Positions 8,928 to 19,241 of a stretch of DNA of 64,000 nt are shown one piece after another. The stretch is from positions 15,711 through 79,710 of the forward strand of contig JADJTX010000059.1 of the NCBI GenBank assembly GCA_016710985.1, written 5' to 3'. Under the pieces are notes generated by a model. That model had not been told where the DNA came from. It did not search any database and saw only the letters and a program-made list of their open reading frames with translations. The position numbers and the translations under genes were made by a program. The DNA comes from Ignavibacteria bacterium. Its GTDB lineage: Bacteria > Bacteroidota > Ignavibacteria > Tepidaquicellales > Tepidaquicellaceae. Position 1 is the stretch's first letter. The number at the start of each line of letters is the position of its first letter.

Positions 8928-10645
8928 GTAAGATTAAAGTTATTCTTTTATTATTGTTAATTGTATTTTTTGCAGCAGACTCGTATTCACAGTTTAAGAG
9001 TAAGGAAAAGGACAGTGAAGAAGATCCTATGAATAAGATACTCGGCAGGAGTGGTACAAGTAATACCGGTACAAGTATAAACGCAGACGCACCGGATTTG
9101 TTTAGCCAGCTGGAATCTCAGAATACTTTTAAAACGAAGACAGTCCCTATAGAAGGTGCGATAGATGCTGATAAATATTTTGTAGGACCCAATGATCTCT
9201 TTACGCTTGGCCTTTACGGATATATAAATCAGCAGGTACCGATTGTTGTTTCTCCGGTGGGTTCTGTAATAATCCCAACTGTCGGTGAGGTAATTGTTGA
9301 TGGACTTTCATTAAATGAAGCAAGCGCTAAAGTTATTAGTGCTGTAAAAAAAAGATACTATTCAAGTGATGTAAGTTTTACTTTGAACACGCCAAGGACT
9401 TTCCTAATCAAAGTGTCCGGTCTGACACAGGGAACATTTGAAGTATCACCTGTTACAAGAGTTTCTGAAATCCTTAAAGTACTTATTTTCGACACATTAA
9501 ATACATCCAGAGTATATTATGAAAAGACGAATGAGCGTGAATTCCTGAATACACAGATCTCTTTAAGGAACATAGAATTATTCAGGAAAGACGGAACAGT
9601 TAAGAAAGTAGATGTCTACAAATATTTTTTAACAAATAACGATGAACACAATCCTTTTTTTCTTGAAGGTGATCTGTTAAAAATCCCATATCTTCAATTA
9701 GACAATAATTTCATTACTGTAAGCGGTGCAGTGCAGCTTGCCGGATCATATGAGCACGTAGAAGGTGATGATCTTGAAACGGCAATAGGGATCGCGCGCG
9801 GATTCGATGTGAATGCCGAACCTGACAGCATTCAATTATACAGACCTTTCGGGAATTTAGACAGATATGATGTTTTAAATTTAGAATTTGATAAGGACAA
9901 GGACTTTAAGATAAATAAATTTGACAGATTATTTGTAAAGTATAAAATAAATTATCAGAAAAATTTATCGGTGCTGATTTTAGGAGAGGTACTTCGGCCA
10001 GGTTATTATCCGATTTCCTTTAAAAATACAAGGTTAAAGGATGTCATTGAAATGGCGGGCGGATTAAGGGACAAGGCATATCTGCCTTTAAGCATATTGT
10101 TCAGGACATATGATGCGGAGTATGCGGCGAAAGACTCTTCGGAAATTATGATCAATTCACGGGCAAATGATTTATTGATATCAGATGCAGACAGAGTAAA
10201 TTTTGCTACAGACATTAAATCCAAGAGAAACCGAGTTATAGTTGATTTTGAAAAGCTTATTGAAAAGAATGATGAGTCACAGAATGTTCTGCTTGAGGGT
10301 AAGGATATAATCTATATTAATGATAATAAGAACATTGTATATGTTTACGGACAGGTAGGACAGGAAGGATATGTCCCTTATAAAAAAGGGGAAGATGTAG
10401 ATTATTATATTAACAAGGCAGGTGGGTATGGATTAGCAGCAGATGATGATAATACAAGAGTCATAAAATTTAATTCACGGGGATGGTATTTACCTGAAGA
10501 GACAGAAATACTGTCCGGGGATTTTGTATATGTACCAAAGGTAGTTGAAGAGACCTTTGGTCAGACAGTTGCGATCATAGCTCAGATAGCTGGTGTGATA
10601 CTGGGAGTATTGACGACGTATATTTTGATAAAGCAGAATCAGTAA
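8924..10645 (+). CDS. Wza-type polysaccharide export protein with SLBB domains
   Basis: 573 residues. The first 22 residues are a signal peptide (KVILLLLLIVFFAADSYSQ). A poly-export domain covers about residues 85-185 (YFVGPNDLFTLGLYGY, VGSVIIPTVGEVIVDGLSL). At least three SLBB segments follow (FITVSGAVQLAGSYE, VLILGEVLRPGYYPISF, VYVYGQVGQEGYVPY). A single hydrophobic helix ends the protein (AIIAQIAGVILGVLTTYIL). The family forms the outer-membrane channel through which capsule or exopolysaccharide leaves the cell. It is longer than Wza (about 380 residues), as is common in Bacteroidota. The start overlaps the phosphoglucomutase stop, and the Wzz-type partner follows after 22 bases. Confidence 0.92.
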   Translation: MSKIKVILLLLLIVFFAADSYSQFKSKEKDSEEDPMNKILGRSGTSNTGTSINADAPDLFSQLESQNTFKTKTVPIEGAIDADKYFVGPNDLFTLGLYGYINQQVPIVVSPVGSVIIPTVGEVIVDGLSLNEASAKVISAVKKRYYSSDVSFTLNTPRTFLIKVSGLTQGTFEVSPVTRVSEILKVLIFDTLNTSRVYYEKTNEREFLNTQISLRNIELFRKDGTVKKVDVYKYFLTNNDEHNPFFLEGDLLKIPYLQLDNNFITVSGAVQLAGSYEHVEGDDLETAIGIARGFDVNAEPDSIQLYRPFGNLDRYDVLNLEFDKDKDFKINKFDRLFVKYKINYQKNLSVLILGEVLRPGYYPISFKNTRLKDVIEMAGGLRDKAYLPLSILFRTYDAEYAAKDSSEIMINSRANDLLISDADRVNFATDIKSKRNRVIVDFEKLIEKNDESQNVLLEGKDIIYINDNKNIVYVYGQVGQEGYVPYKKGEDVDYYINKAGGYGLAADDDNTRVIKFNSRGWYLPEETEILSGDFVYVPKVVEETFGQTVAIIAQIAGVILGVLTTYILIKQNQ

Positions 10646-10667
10646 AAAATTTTTAGTTTAAATATCA

Positions 10668-11834
10668 ATGAGTGATAAAGATAATAAATCCGAACTGACA
10701 TATCTTGATTTAATTAGTATTTTTCTCGAAAATAAGAAAAAAATATTTCTTGTTTCTATAATAGCAGGTATTATTGCTACAGTTGTAGCCTTTTTTATTT
10801 TAGACCCCATTTTTTTATCTTCTGCAACTATTAAAGCAATCTCCAAATCCTCAGGTTTATCCGGACTAATTGCATCAGAAGGAATACCGGACATCGGGGA
10901 TTTAAGTAATCTTGGAGGTGGGAGTTCAGTAAAAGAATTAGCTTTGTACGAAAATATTCTGAACAGCAGAAGATGTGTGGAAGAAGCAATTCTAAAATTC
11001 AATATTATGGAAGAAGAGGAATTCAAATATATGTTTGATGCGGTTAAGTACTTTAGATTGAATGTCATGACAATAACCAAAGATAAGGTGGCTGGTACTA
11101 TGGAGATTGGCGCATTTGATAAAGATCCGTCCAAAGCGAAGGAAATAGCAGATTTTTTAGTATTTCAGCTGAACAGAATTAATACAGAACTTAATATTCT
11201 GAATGCAAAAAATAACAGGGAATTTATTGAAGGCAGGTATAACTTAGTGAGAAGTGAATTGCAGAAAATGGAGGATACACTGAAGCAGTTTCAGGATACA
11301 TATGGTATTGCCCCGGATTTACAGGTTCAGGCTGCTGTAAAAGCAGAAATAGAAATTGAAACGGAAATAAAATCAGAAGAAATAAAGCTGGAGATATTAA
11401 AGAAGATATTATCACCTGATCAGGAGGAGATTAAGATTATGGAAGAAAAAATTATTGCACTTCAAAAACAACTTTCAGATATTCGAAACAACAGTAATTC
11501 TGATGGTGTACTTACTCTGAAGGGAAAGCCTAATATTGTGTTGAATTATCTAAGGCTGAAAAGAGAAGTTGAAATACAGAATAAAATTCTTACCACACTT
11601 ATACCTCTTTTAGAACAATCAAAAATTGAAGAAAAGAGGGAAACCCCGTCTGTGCTTTTGCTTGATCCACCTAATGTCCCCGATAAAAAATACAAACCAA
11701 AACGACTGCCAATAGTATTAATTAGTTTCGTATTAACATTTTGTTTTGCGGTTGTGTTTTTCGTTGCAAAATCGAAGTGGAACTATGTTGCAGCTAATAT
11801 TTCCTTGTTAAGATCACAAACTAAAAAGAGTTAA
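10668..11834 (+). CDS. Wzz-type polysaccharide chain-length / co-polymerase protein
   Basis: 388 residues. A Wzz N-terminal domain with the first membrane helix near residues 24-44 (IFLVSIIAGIIATVVAFFIL) is followed by a long periplasmic coiled-coil region rich in E and K (about residues 170-310). A second helix lies near residue 350 (IVLISFVLTFCFAVVFFVA), preceded by the proline-rich PPNVPDKKYKPKRLP typical of the family. There is no tyrosine kinase domain, so it is of the Wzz or PCP-1 kind rather than Wzc. It should set glycan chain length with the polymerase encoded next and contact the export protein encoded before it. Confidence 0.9.
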   Translation: MSDKDNKSELTYLDLISIFLENKKKIFLVSIIAGIIATVVAFFILDPIFLSSATIKAISKSSGLSGLIASEGIPDIGDLSNLGGGSSVKELALYENILNSRRCVEEAILKFNIMEEEEFKYMFDAVKYFRLNVMTITKDKVAGTMEIGAFDKDPSKAKEIADFLVFQLNRINTELNILNAKNNREFIEGRYNLVRSELQKMEDTLKQFQDTYGIAPDLQVQAAVKAEIEIETEIKSEEIKLEILKKILSPDQEEIKIMEEKIIALQKQLSDIRNNSNSDGVLTLKGKPNIVLNYLRLKREVEIQNKILTTLIPLLEQSKIEEKRETPSVLLLDPPNVPDKKYKPKRLPIVLISFVLTFCFAVVFFVAKSKWNYVAANISLLRSQTKKS

Positions 11835-11856
11835 GTAATTAAAAAAACCTTTAAAA

Positions 11857-13100
11857 TTGTCAGCCAAATTTTCAATTTCAGATATAACAATTTTATTTAT
11901 CCTGTTATTAAGTTTATTTGTTTCAACAGTCCTCCCCGGATCAGGAACAATTTTGCAAATAGTATCTATTTTGCAATTTTTATTATTTCTCATTTTTATT
12001 TCATTAATATTCGATCCTTCTTGGTTTCTTGTCAAGCTCCCCGCATTTAATTTACTTAATATATGCTTAACACTGGTATTATTATTTTTTCTAGGCACAA
12101 CCTTGAAGAATATTATGAACAATAATTCATTGGTTTCTATATTTAAATCATTGAGTTATTATGCACTTTTTATTACCCTTTTTATCTATTTCCCGAAAAA
12201 ATTGTTGTCCGATAATGATTATTTTGAAAAGTTTTTAAATCTGCTCATAGGAGTCGGAATATTTACAGCTGTATTATCACTGATAATTTTTTCGCTGGAA
12301 TAAATCTGCACCCAAATCCCAATTTTATCATGATGCCAACCGGTTATTTTATGCATCCCAATACTGCATCCCACTTTTATACCATTATGATACCAATAAT
12401 ATTTTACAAGTATTTTACGAAAAAATTTGGATTTACAGAGTTTATAATTATATTATTTCTGTTTATTCTGGCATTACTATTTACTTTCAGCAGAGCTGGA
12501 TACATAGGCGCTTCAGTTTCTTTGTTAATAGTCGCTTATTCAAGATCTAAAAAATATTTTTTCATTACAATTATTTTATTTGCTGCATCAGTTTATTTTT
12601 TTTTAATTGATTTTATTTCTGCCAAAGGTGATAGTTCAATAGCAAGATTGCTGCTTTGGGTAGCAGCTGTAAATATGATCGTTGCAGATTTAAATCATAG
12701 TTTATGGGGTTACGGAGTAACTAATGCTCTTACAGTTTTTCAGAATGAAAAGATTTATTTCGGTAGTATAGAAGAAGTTCCTGATCCTCATAACATTATA
12801 TTGTTATTGTCTATTCAATTTGGATTATTATTTGTGATTTCACTTTTGATTTTTTTAATTACTCTTTTTATAAAAATATTTTCCGCCAGAAACACCAATT
12901 ATTTTAGTGAAAATAAATTCAAAATATACTTATGCATTTCAATCTTACTGGGACTAATCAGTCAGAACATGCTGGAAAATGTTTTAGCTTACCCGGAACA
13001 TTTTGTTCTAAATGTATTTTTTATTTTTTCAGGCATGTTATATTATTTTGTCAATAATTATGAAAAAAAACTAACACAAAAGGTCTTAATGAATGGTTGA
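11857..13100 (+). CDS. Wzy/O-antigen ligase-type polymerase, frameshifted
   Basis: A multi-helix membrane protein in two frames: 11857-12303 and a second frame that includes MMPTGYFMHPNTASHFYTIM and continues to 13100. Both halves are strongly hydrophobic. The O-antigen ligase/polymerase signature region is the stretch from GYFMHPNTASH to FTFSRAGYIGASVSLL, with a large periplasmic loop after it. Adding one T to the T6 run at 12287-12292 joins the halves without loss (IIFFAGINLHPNPNF). About 414 residues when joined. It would polymerise or ligate the lipid-linked glycan made by this locus. The start is an apparent TTG; no ATG is available. It sits between the chain-length protein and the flippase, as expected. 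Confidence 0.82.
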
Positions 13101-13106
13101 AAAAAA

Positions 13107-14628
13107 ATGAAATTTTTGATAAAAACTTTTTCTTTGCTTTTTTTTATTTCGATCTGTATAAGACTGGTTGATGTATTCAAAAATTTGTTAATTGCTTCAA
13201 AACTCGGAGTATCAGATGAGGCAGACGTCTTTTTAGCAATATCGTCGTTGCCGGACAGCCTTCTTATTTTACTTGGAATTGATTCAATTAAAGGAATCGT
13301 AAACTCGGAATATTCTTTTGAAATAAACAGGAACCCTGAAAATGTTAAAGAATCCTTAAATAATCTTTTAAAGATACTTCTAATAGTGGGTTTCTTATTT
13401 TCCTTGTTGATTCTACTATTTAGAAATGAATTGATTAACTTATTGCTTCCCGGATTTACAGAAAATAGATTTATTCTTGCCAGCTCAATATCATTAGTAA
13501 TTCTGCTTTTTTTTTTCAAACCTGTTCAGGCACTCATTGGATCATATTATAACGCAATCAAAAAATATTACTATCCGGTCATAATTCAGGTAAGTGTCAG
13601 TATTCTGATCATAATTTCAGTATTTCTGCCTTATATTGATAATGAAATCCTTAATAATATTTCCTATGGATTTTTGTTGGGAAATATTGTTTTGTTCTTA
13701 TTCTTATTTTTTAGAAAATCAGTAACCGAAAACATTAAATTAAATTTTGATTTAAAGTTAGATAACCTTTCGAAAAGGATAATCAAAAATTGTATTATTC
13801 TTCTGGGGGTAGTAATAATTAACCAAATATATCTTTATTCAAGGAATTTTTTTGCTTCATACTTCAGCGATGGTTCCATTGCCGCTTTAAATTATGGAAG
13901 CTCTATTCCGATGTTCATTTCTTCATTAACATTTAATGTTGTCTTTGGAGTATTACTGAGCAATTTATCCAATTACCATTCCAATGGTTCTGAAGACGAA
14001 GCAAGACAGTTAATTAAAAACACTATAAATTCAATTACATACATATATGTTCCTATCGTTATAATATTTTGTATTTACAAAATAAACATTTTAAATATTT
14101 TATATTTAAGAGGTAATTTTGATGAAAAAGGAATTGAATTAACCTCTCTTCCGTTTTTTGGGAATCACTTTCATTAATTCCATTTGTTTTTTTTATTGTG
14201 AATGTTGCTGTTTACCTGGGTTATAAAAATACAGCAAATATTCACGCATTGGAATAATCATATATACTATTGGAATATTTGTTAATTATTTATTTGCAAA
14301 GTATTTCGGATTTTACGGTGTATCAATAGGAGGTTTCGTCGTTAACAGTTTAATGGCAATTTCATTGATCTACTTTTCTAAAAACATTTTTACAAAACTG
14401 TTTCAGGAAATTTCGGACTCGTTAAAATTAATCTTTGCAGGTTTCCTGGTGGCTTTATTAACAGTCATAATAAAAAATTCTTTCTTAGACATTTATTTCG
14501 TCAAAAATAGTCTATCTTCTTTACTTATAGGTTCAGTAATCGTAGTATTAATTTATTTCATATTTACAATTGTTCTTAAGGTTAATTATTTCGGAAAACT
14601 AACTTCACTAATCAGGCATGAAAATTAA
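13107..14628 (+). CDS. Wzx/MurJ-type lipid-linked glycan flippase, two frameshifts
   Basis: About 507 residues when restored. N-terminal sequence FKNLLIASKLGVSDEADVF, with the aspartate and alanine-rich pattern after helix 1, is typical of the MVIN/MurJ branch of the MOP exporters. The frame stops at 14177, but a second frame (ESLSLIPFVFFIVNVAVYLG) and then a third (GIIIYTIGIFVNYLFAKYFG to 14628) carry on the helices. One missing T in the run at 14154-14159 and one missing base near 14255 account for the two shifts. It would flip undecaprenyl-linked repeat units across the inner membrane. It follows the polymerase by six bases and overlaps the next glycosyltransferase by 11 bases. A true pseudogene is less likely given the neighbours. 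Confidence 0.82.
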
Positions 14629-15684
14629 TTTTATTGTTCCAGGATTGTATAAATCAGGAGGGATGCGGGCTATTTATGAAATAAGTAACGGATTGGCGAA
14701 AAAAGGATATCAGGTAAAAATTTATTATCCAGTTGTCCCCTTGAATAGTTTTCGTGGAGAATACAACTGGAATTCTTTGAAGAACTACTATTGGGACATT
14801 AAGATGTATAATTATAATAAAAAAAATATTGAGTACTTCAAAAGTGGTGTATTCGAAATTGTTAAGATACCTTTTATCTCGGATTATTTTATTGAAGATG
14901 CGGACTTTGCAATCGCAACTGCCTGGCAAACGGTTTCAAGTGTAAATGATCTTTCAAATAGAAAAGGAAAAAAAATTTATTATATTCAAGACTATGAAAC
15001 CTGGAGAGAAGTTTAAAACAAATAGATAAAAGTTATAATGAAGGTATTTTCTCGGTAACAACATGTAAACATTTGCATGATTTAATCTTTTCTAAATTTA
15101 AAGTTGAATCTAACTATATATATTACGGAATAGACTATGATTTATTTAATAATCCGGGAAAAGAATATGGGAAAAAGAAAATCATTTCATTTATTAACCA
15201 TTCCGCGGATAAGAAAAATACGAAGGCATCAATTCAGATAACAGATACCATTTTAAAAAAATATTCTAATGTTAATATTTATTCTTTTGGGGTATTGAAT
15301 TATAACGGACTTCCTGAATTTATAAATAATTGTGTAAACCCTTCAGAACAAAAAATCAGGGAAATATACTGTAAATCAGATATATTCCTTTATACAAGTA
15401 AGGAAGAAGGATTCGGGATGCCTCCCTGTGAAGCAATGGCTTGCAAGGCGGCTGTGGTTTCGACAAATGTTGGTGCGATTCCGGAATATAGTGAAAACGG
15501 AATCAGTGCTTTCTTACATGACCCATCAGATATTGAAGGGATGATTAAGAGTGTAGAAAGTTTAATATTGGATAATAATCTTCTAAGCAAAATATCCGAG
15601 AATGGGTATTTTAAGGTAAAAAGTATGCTAAGCTGGGAAAAAGCAGTGAAAGAATGGGAAGCACTGTTAATGAGTATTTTTTGA
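14618..15684 (+). CDS. GT-B glycosyltransferase (GT4-like), frameshifted
   Basis: About 355 residues in two frames, 14618-15016 and a second frame open across the stop to 15684. The N-terminus (INFIVPGLYKSGGMRAIYE) is a GT-B Rossmann domain with a glycine-rich loop. The C-terminal donor-binding half has SKEEGFGMPPCEAMACKAAV, the E-x7-E-like motif of family 4, and STNVGAIPEYSENG. One T added near 15012-15014 joins the halves through EVLKQIDKSYNEG. The ATG overlaps the end of the flippase gene. It would add one sugar to the lipid-linked repeat unit; donor and acceptor are unknown. The gap to the next gene (125 bases) holds nothing recognisable. Confidence 0.83.
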
Positions 15685-15809
15685 AAATAATTGCTTGATT
15701 ACGCATTATAATCAGCAACTATTAAAATCCCGAACACTTTTTTATCAGTAAGAAATGAATCAATGCAGATATACTTAATTTTAACCTGACTCCTTTAATA
15801 CTTCATTTA

Positions 15810-16757
15810 ATGCTTTTATCAATTATCATTGTTAATTACAATACAGCCGATCATGTTAAGATGTGCCTGGAGTCGCTCTACAGGTATCTTCAATTTGATA
15901 ATTTTGAAATAATCATTGCCGATAACCATTCAACAAACCGTGATATTAAAAATCTTGTAAGTTTATTTCCGAAAGTAAAATTTATTTTCAGAGAGATTAA
16001 CGATGGGTTCGGGGGATGCAATGAAGCTGTCATAAATTCAAAAGGAAAATATTTATTATTCCTGAATCCGGACATAAAAATTTTTGATGACACAATAAGT
16101 ATTTTACTCGAGTACATTCAGAAGAATGAAGAATCCGGTGTAGTATCAGGATTGCTTGTAAATGCCGACAACTCTATAATGTATAGTTTTAACCGCTTCA
16201 CAAACCTGAAATGGGAGTTTTGGCAAATGATTGGTCTCGGACATGAAAGAGAAATTAAACAGCTTATTAACCGTGAAGAAATAAAAAAGAATAAATTATT
16301 TGAAGTTGACTGGTTTCACGGTGCTTTTCTTATGATGTCCAGAAATGATTTTGACTCAGTTAATGGATTCAATGAAAAATATTTTATGTATTATGAAGAC
16401 ACGGAGCTTTGCTACAAAATTAAAAACAATCTGAATAAAAAAAATTACTGCCTTCCGTCTGTAAGAGTTTATCATCATACACAGTCCTCACTAACGGAAG
16501 AGAAAACAGATGATATATATACTTTTCATATGAACAGGGGTAAAATTTTGTTTTCTGAAAACTTATCTTTTATGGTTAAATTTGTGGTTAAATCTATGGG
16601 ATTTATTTCTGTTGTAATACGGATTTTATATCTTCCTTTTCAGAGAAAGTACACCGGATGGAAGAAAGTAAAGTTTAATCAATTGATAAATGTGCTGAAG
16701 TTATACATGAGCAGATCTTATCTTGAGTCGAGCAAATTTAAATATGTAAAGATTTAG
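15810..16757 (+). CDS. GT2-family glycosyltransferase (rhamnosyltransferase-like)
   Basis: 315 residues. LLSIIIVNYNTADHVKMCLE opens a GT-A fold, IIIADNHSTNRD follows, LLFLNPDIKIF carries the DxD-equivalent acidic pair (NPD), and DWFHGAFLMMSRNDFDSVNG with YFMYYEDTELCYKIK forms the acceptor end. NPD plus the FMYxEDxxLC signature places it with the WbbL/RfbF rhamnosyltransferase-like subgroup. A hydrophobic stretch near residue 255 (VVKSMGFISVVIRILYL) may hold it to the membrane. It lies between two other glycosyltransferases and presumably adds one residue of the repeat unit. The sugar cannot be named from sequence alone. Confidence 0.88.
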   Translation: MLLSIIIVNYNTADHVKMCLESLYRYLQFDNFEIIIADNHSTNRDIKNLVSLFPKVKFIFREINDGFGGCNEAVINSKGKYLLFLNPDIKIFDDTISILLEYIQKNEESGVVSGLLVNADNSIMYSFNRFTNLKWEFWQMIGLGHEREIKQLINREEIKKNKLFEVDWFHGAFLMMSRNDFDSVNGFNEKYFMYYEDTELCYKIKNNLNKKNYCLPSVRVYHHTQSSLTEEKTDDIYTFHMNRGKILFSENLSFMVKFVVKSMGFISVVIRILYLPFQRKYTGWKKVKFNQLINVLKLYMSRSYLESSKFKYVKI

Positions 16758-16773
16758 AAGATAATATTGAACA

Positions 16774-17921
16774 ATGGAATACATAAATTTAATATTCATG
16801 TCGTCAATTTGGGAGCTTAATCACAGAAAAAGGCTGTACAAAGCTTTAAACAAAAGGCTAATGGGGTGGAGTAATGTAATTTTTGTTGAATCTCCTCTTT
16901 CACTTTTGTACCATACATTTTTTAAATTCAGCGAGAGAGTGATCCCATATTTCAGAAATAATACATCTTTGAGTGAAGTAAAAACTTTTTCACCCGTTAT
17001 AATTTTTCATCAAAATGTCTGGAAAAAATTTCCGTTTACTTTGGATCTGGACAGCAGGCTGGTTTCACTGCAAATAAAAAAATTTATAAAAAAGAACTAC
17101 ATTAATTCAAAATTAATTGCCTGGGCTAATTCACCTTTCGATTATGTTTATATTAATCATACAAATGCGGATAAAATTATTTATGACTATTACGATAATT
17201 TCAGCTATGATGATAGCGGGAATTTAAATCATTTTTCGGATGAATTAAATCGTAAATTAATTGCAGTATCAGATCTTATTTTTTGTACAGCCGGAATAAT
17301 GTATGATTTTTCTAAATCAATGAATAATAATTCATGGTATGTTCCAAACGGTTATGATCCGGTATTTAAGAAAATCAATATGGTGGATTTAAAAGTTAAA
17401 GGGAAAATTATAGGCTACCTCGGAAACATCAGAGATTGGATTGACTTTGAGCTGATAAACAAACTTGCCGGTGCATTAAAAGAAAACGATTATTTATTTT
17501 TTATTGGACCCGTGGAAAATAATATTTCCGGACAAATCAGCAGATTAAAGGAAAATAAACAATTCAGGCATGTTCCTGCTGTAGAATATTCTGAAATATA
17601 CAATTACATTAAAGCATTTGATGTGGGAATCATACCTTTTAAAATAAATAAATTTACGGAAGGTGTATTCCCAAATAAGTTTTTTGAATATATTGCAGCT
17701 GATATAACAATTGTCTCAACAGCTTTGCCTGATTTGGAGCAGTTTAAATCTATAATTAATGTTGCAGTGAATAATGACGAATTTGTAGATCTGTGCGTCA
17801 ATAAAACAGCCAAATTAAAAAAGATTTGAAGGGATATGAACAAATAAGATGTGAATCCACATGGGATCAAAGAGCTGATTTCATTGAAAGTAAAGTAAAA
17901 GAATCATTGATAAATGATTAA
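16774..17921 (+). CDS. GT-B glycosyltransferase, frameshifted near the 3' end
   Basis: About 382 residues when restored. The uninterrupted frame stops at 17829 (351 residues). One A added to the run at 17817-17822 extends it through GYEQIRCESTWDQRADFIE to a stop at 17919-17921, the usual C-terminal helix of this fold. Landmarks: YDYYDNFSYDDSG (as in TuaH-like enzymes), SWYVPNGYD, KGKIIGYLGNIRDWIDFELI, VGIIPFKINKFTEGVFPNK and FFEYIAA. These are the two Rossmann halves of a GT4/GT1-like retaining transferase. It follows the GT2 gene by 16 bases. Donor and acceptor are unknown. Confidence 0.83.
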
Positions 17922-18057
17922 AGGGTTTTAGTTCTCCGTATAAAAAGAAAATTGGATCACATTATTTTAAGTTTAATCTTTGTATAGCTCAGGTAATTTC
18001 CGGTGTCCTGAGTTATCTAAGTCAAAAGATAATCTTGATATATTGTCATTACATTCT

Positions 18058-18099
18058 GATTATATAAGAGTTTATAAAATGATCCCTAAAAAAAATTAA
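18058..18099 (+). pseudogene. Relic of the 3' end of a GH16 gene
   Basis: Fourteen codons at 18058-18099 read DYIRVYKMIPKKN and stop. This matches the last residues of the two GH16 hydrolases encoded at 21303-22145 (DYIRVYKMVPKQN) and 22158-22997 (DYIRVYKMVPKN), both in protein and closely in DNA. Nothing upstream in the 17922-18057 gap keeps the rest of the domain. It is best explained as the remains of a third GH16 copy lost by deletion or displaced by insertion of neighbouring genes. Confidence 0.65.
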
Positions 18100-18114
18100 C
18101 TGTAATAATAAGAA

Positions 18115-19071
18115 ATGCTGAAAAAAGTTTTAAACACCGTTTTTACAAACAAATTTTTAAAATATTTATTCAGTTTTTTATTTTTGAATAAGTATTTTAT
18201 AGGCATTTTTAATTACGTATATGAATTTTCACCTCATATTTTTCAGGAATTGTTTGTAAGACTATCAAACACACCGGATTTTAGTTTTTACTGGACAATT
18301 TATCTTCCAAATAAAAAAAAAGTTAAGGTATACGTAGACAGAAACAACAAATATTCTTTCGCTTTTGCAATCAGCTATAAATGGCATGACTTGGGGGTAA
18401 GGCAACGGGAAACTTTACTTAATAGTTATTACCGGATGGATTATTGTTATATTGATATAGGTGCAAATCATGGATTAAGATCAGTTTACTCATTATCTCA
18501 GGGACGATACTCTTATTTGTTTGAGCCTAATAAGTTCTTGAATAATTTTATTTTAAATTTCTTTCAGTTGAACTCATTTAAGAAATTTAGTTTAGAGAAT
18601 TTATGCTTGTCGGACAAAAGAGGAACTCTGAATTTTTATATCTCACCAAGTTCCTTTTTGAGCTCACTGGATAAGAGCAATGCTATGTCAGATACTGACA
18701 AGGGTGAAGTTACGGAAGTCAAAGTAGAAGTAACAACAATAGATGAGTACTTTAAAGCACTTGATGTAAAGCCGGGAATTATTAAAATTGATGTTGAGGG
18801 TCATGAATATGAAGTCCTCAAAGGAGCTAGTCAGTTGCTTAAAAAATTCAATCCTGATTTGATTGTGGAAATTCTTTCTGATCACGGGAAGAAGAAAGAA
18901 ATATACAGGTTCTTAGAAGGACTATCTTATAAATGCTATGCAATCAAAAATAAAGAAAAATTAACACTGATTAAATATTATGACGAACATGATTTTGTAA
19001 ATACTCATTTAGCTAATAATTATTTATTTACTATAAACGAAAAACCTCTTTCAGGAATTACATTTAATTGA
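18115..19071 (+). CDS. FkbM-family SAM-dependent methyltransferase
   Basis: 318 residues. The core begins near residue 105 with CYIDIGANHGLRSVYSL, the SAM-binding loop. LFEPNKFLNNFI, CLSDKRGTLNFYI, TTIDEYF and IIKIDVEGHEYEVLKGA follow; the last is the FkbM signature. Proteins of this family O-methylate sugars or polyketides; here a methylated sugar of the surface glycan is likely. The first 100 residues are AT-rich, basic and unassigned. It is followed by 170 bases (19072-19241) without a recognisable gene. Confidence 0.88.
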   Translation: MLKKVLNTVFTNKFLKYLFSFLFLNKYFIGIFNYVYEFSPHIFQELFVRLSNTPDFSFYWTIYLPNKKKVKVYVDRNNKYSFAFAISYKWHDLGVRQRETLLNSYYRMDYCYIDIGANHGLRSVYSLSQGRYSYLFEPNKFLNNFILNFFQLNSFKKFSLENLCLSDKRGTLNFYISPSSFLSSLDKSNAMSDTDKGEVTEVKVEVTTIDEYFKALDVKPGIIKIDVEGHEYEVLKGASQLLKKFNPDLIVEILSDHGKKKEIYRFLEGLSYKCYAIKNKEKLTLIKYYDEHDFVNTHLANNYLFTINEKPLSGITFN

Positions 19072-19241
19072 GAAGAGATAAAACCAAGATTTTAATGAAA
19101 ATCAAGAAAATTTATAAATAACAATTTCCCGGATAATGCTTCAATTATGTAATCCGGTAACTTCGGTGCTCCTTATATATTTGATTTCAAATGCAGCTAA
19201 AAGAGATTTAAGGAATTATTTTGTAATAATTAATTATTGTT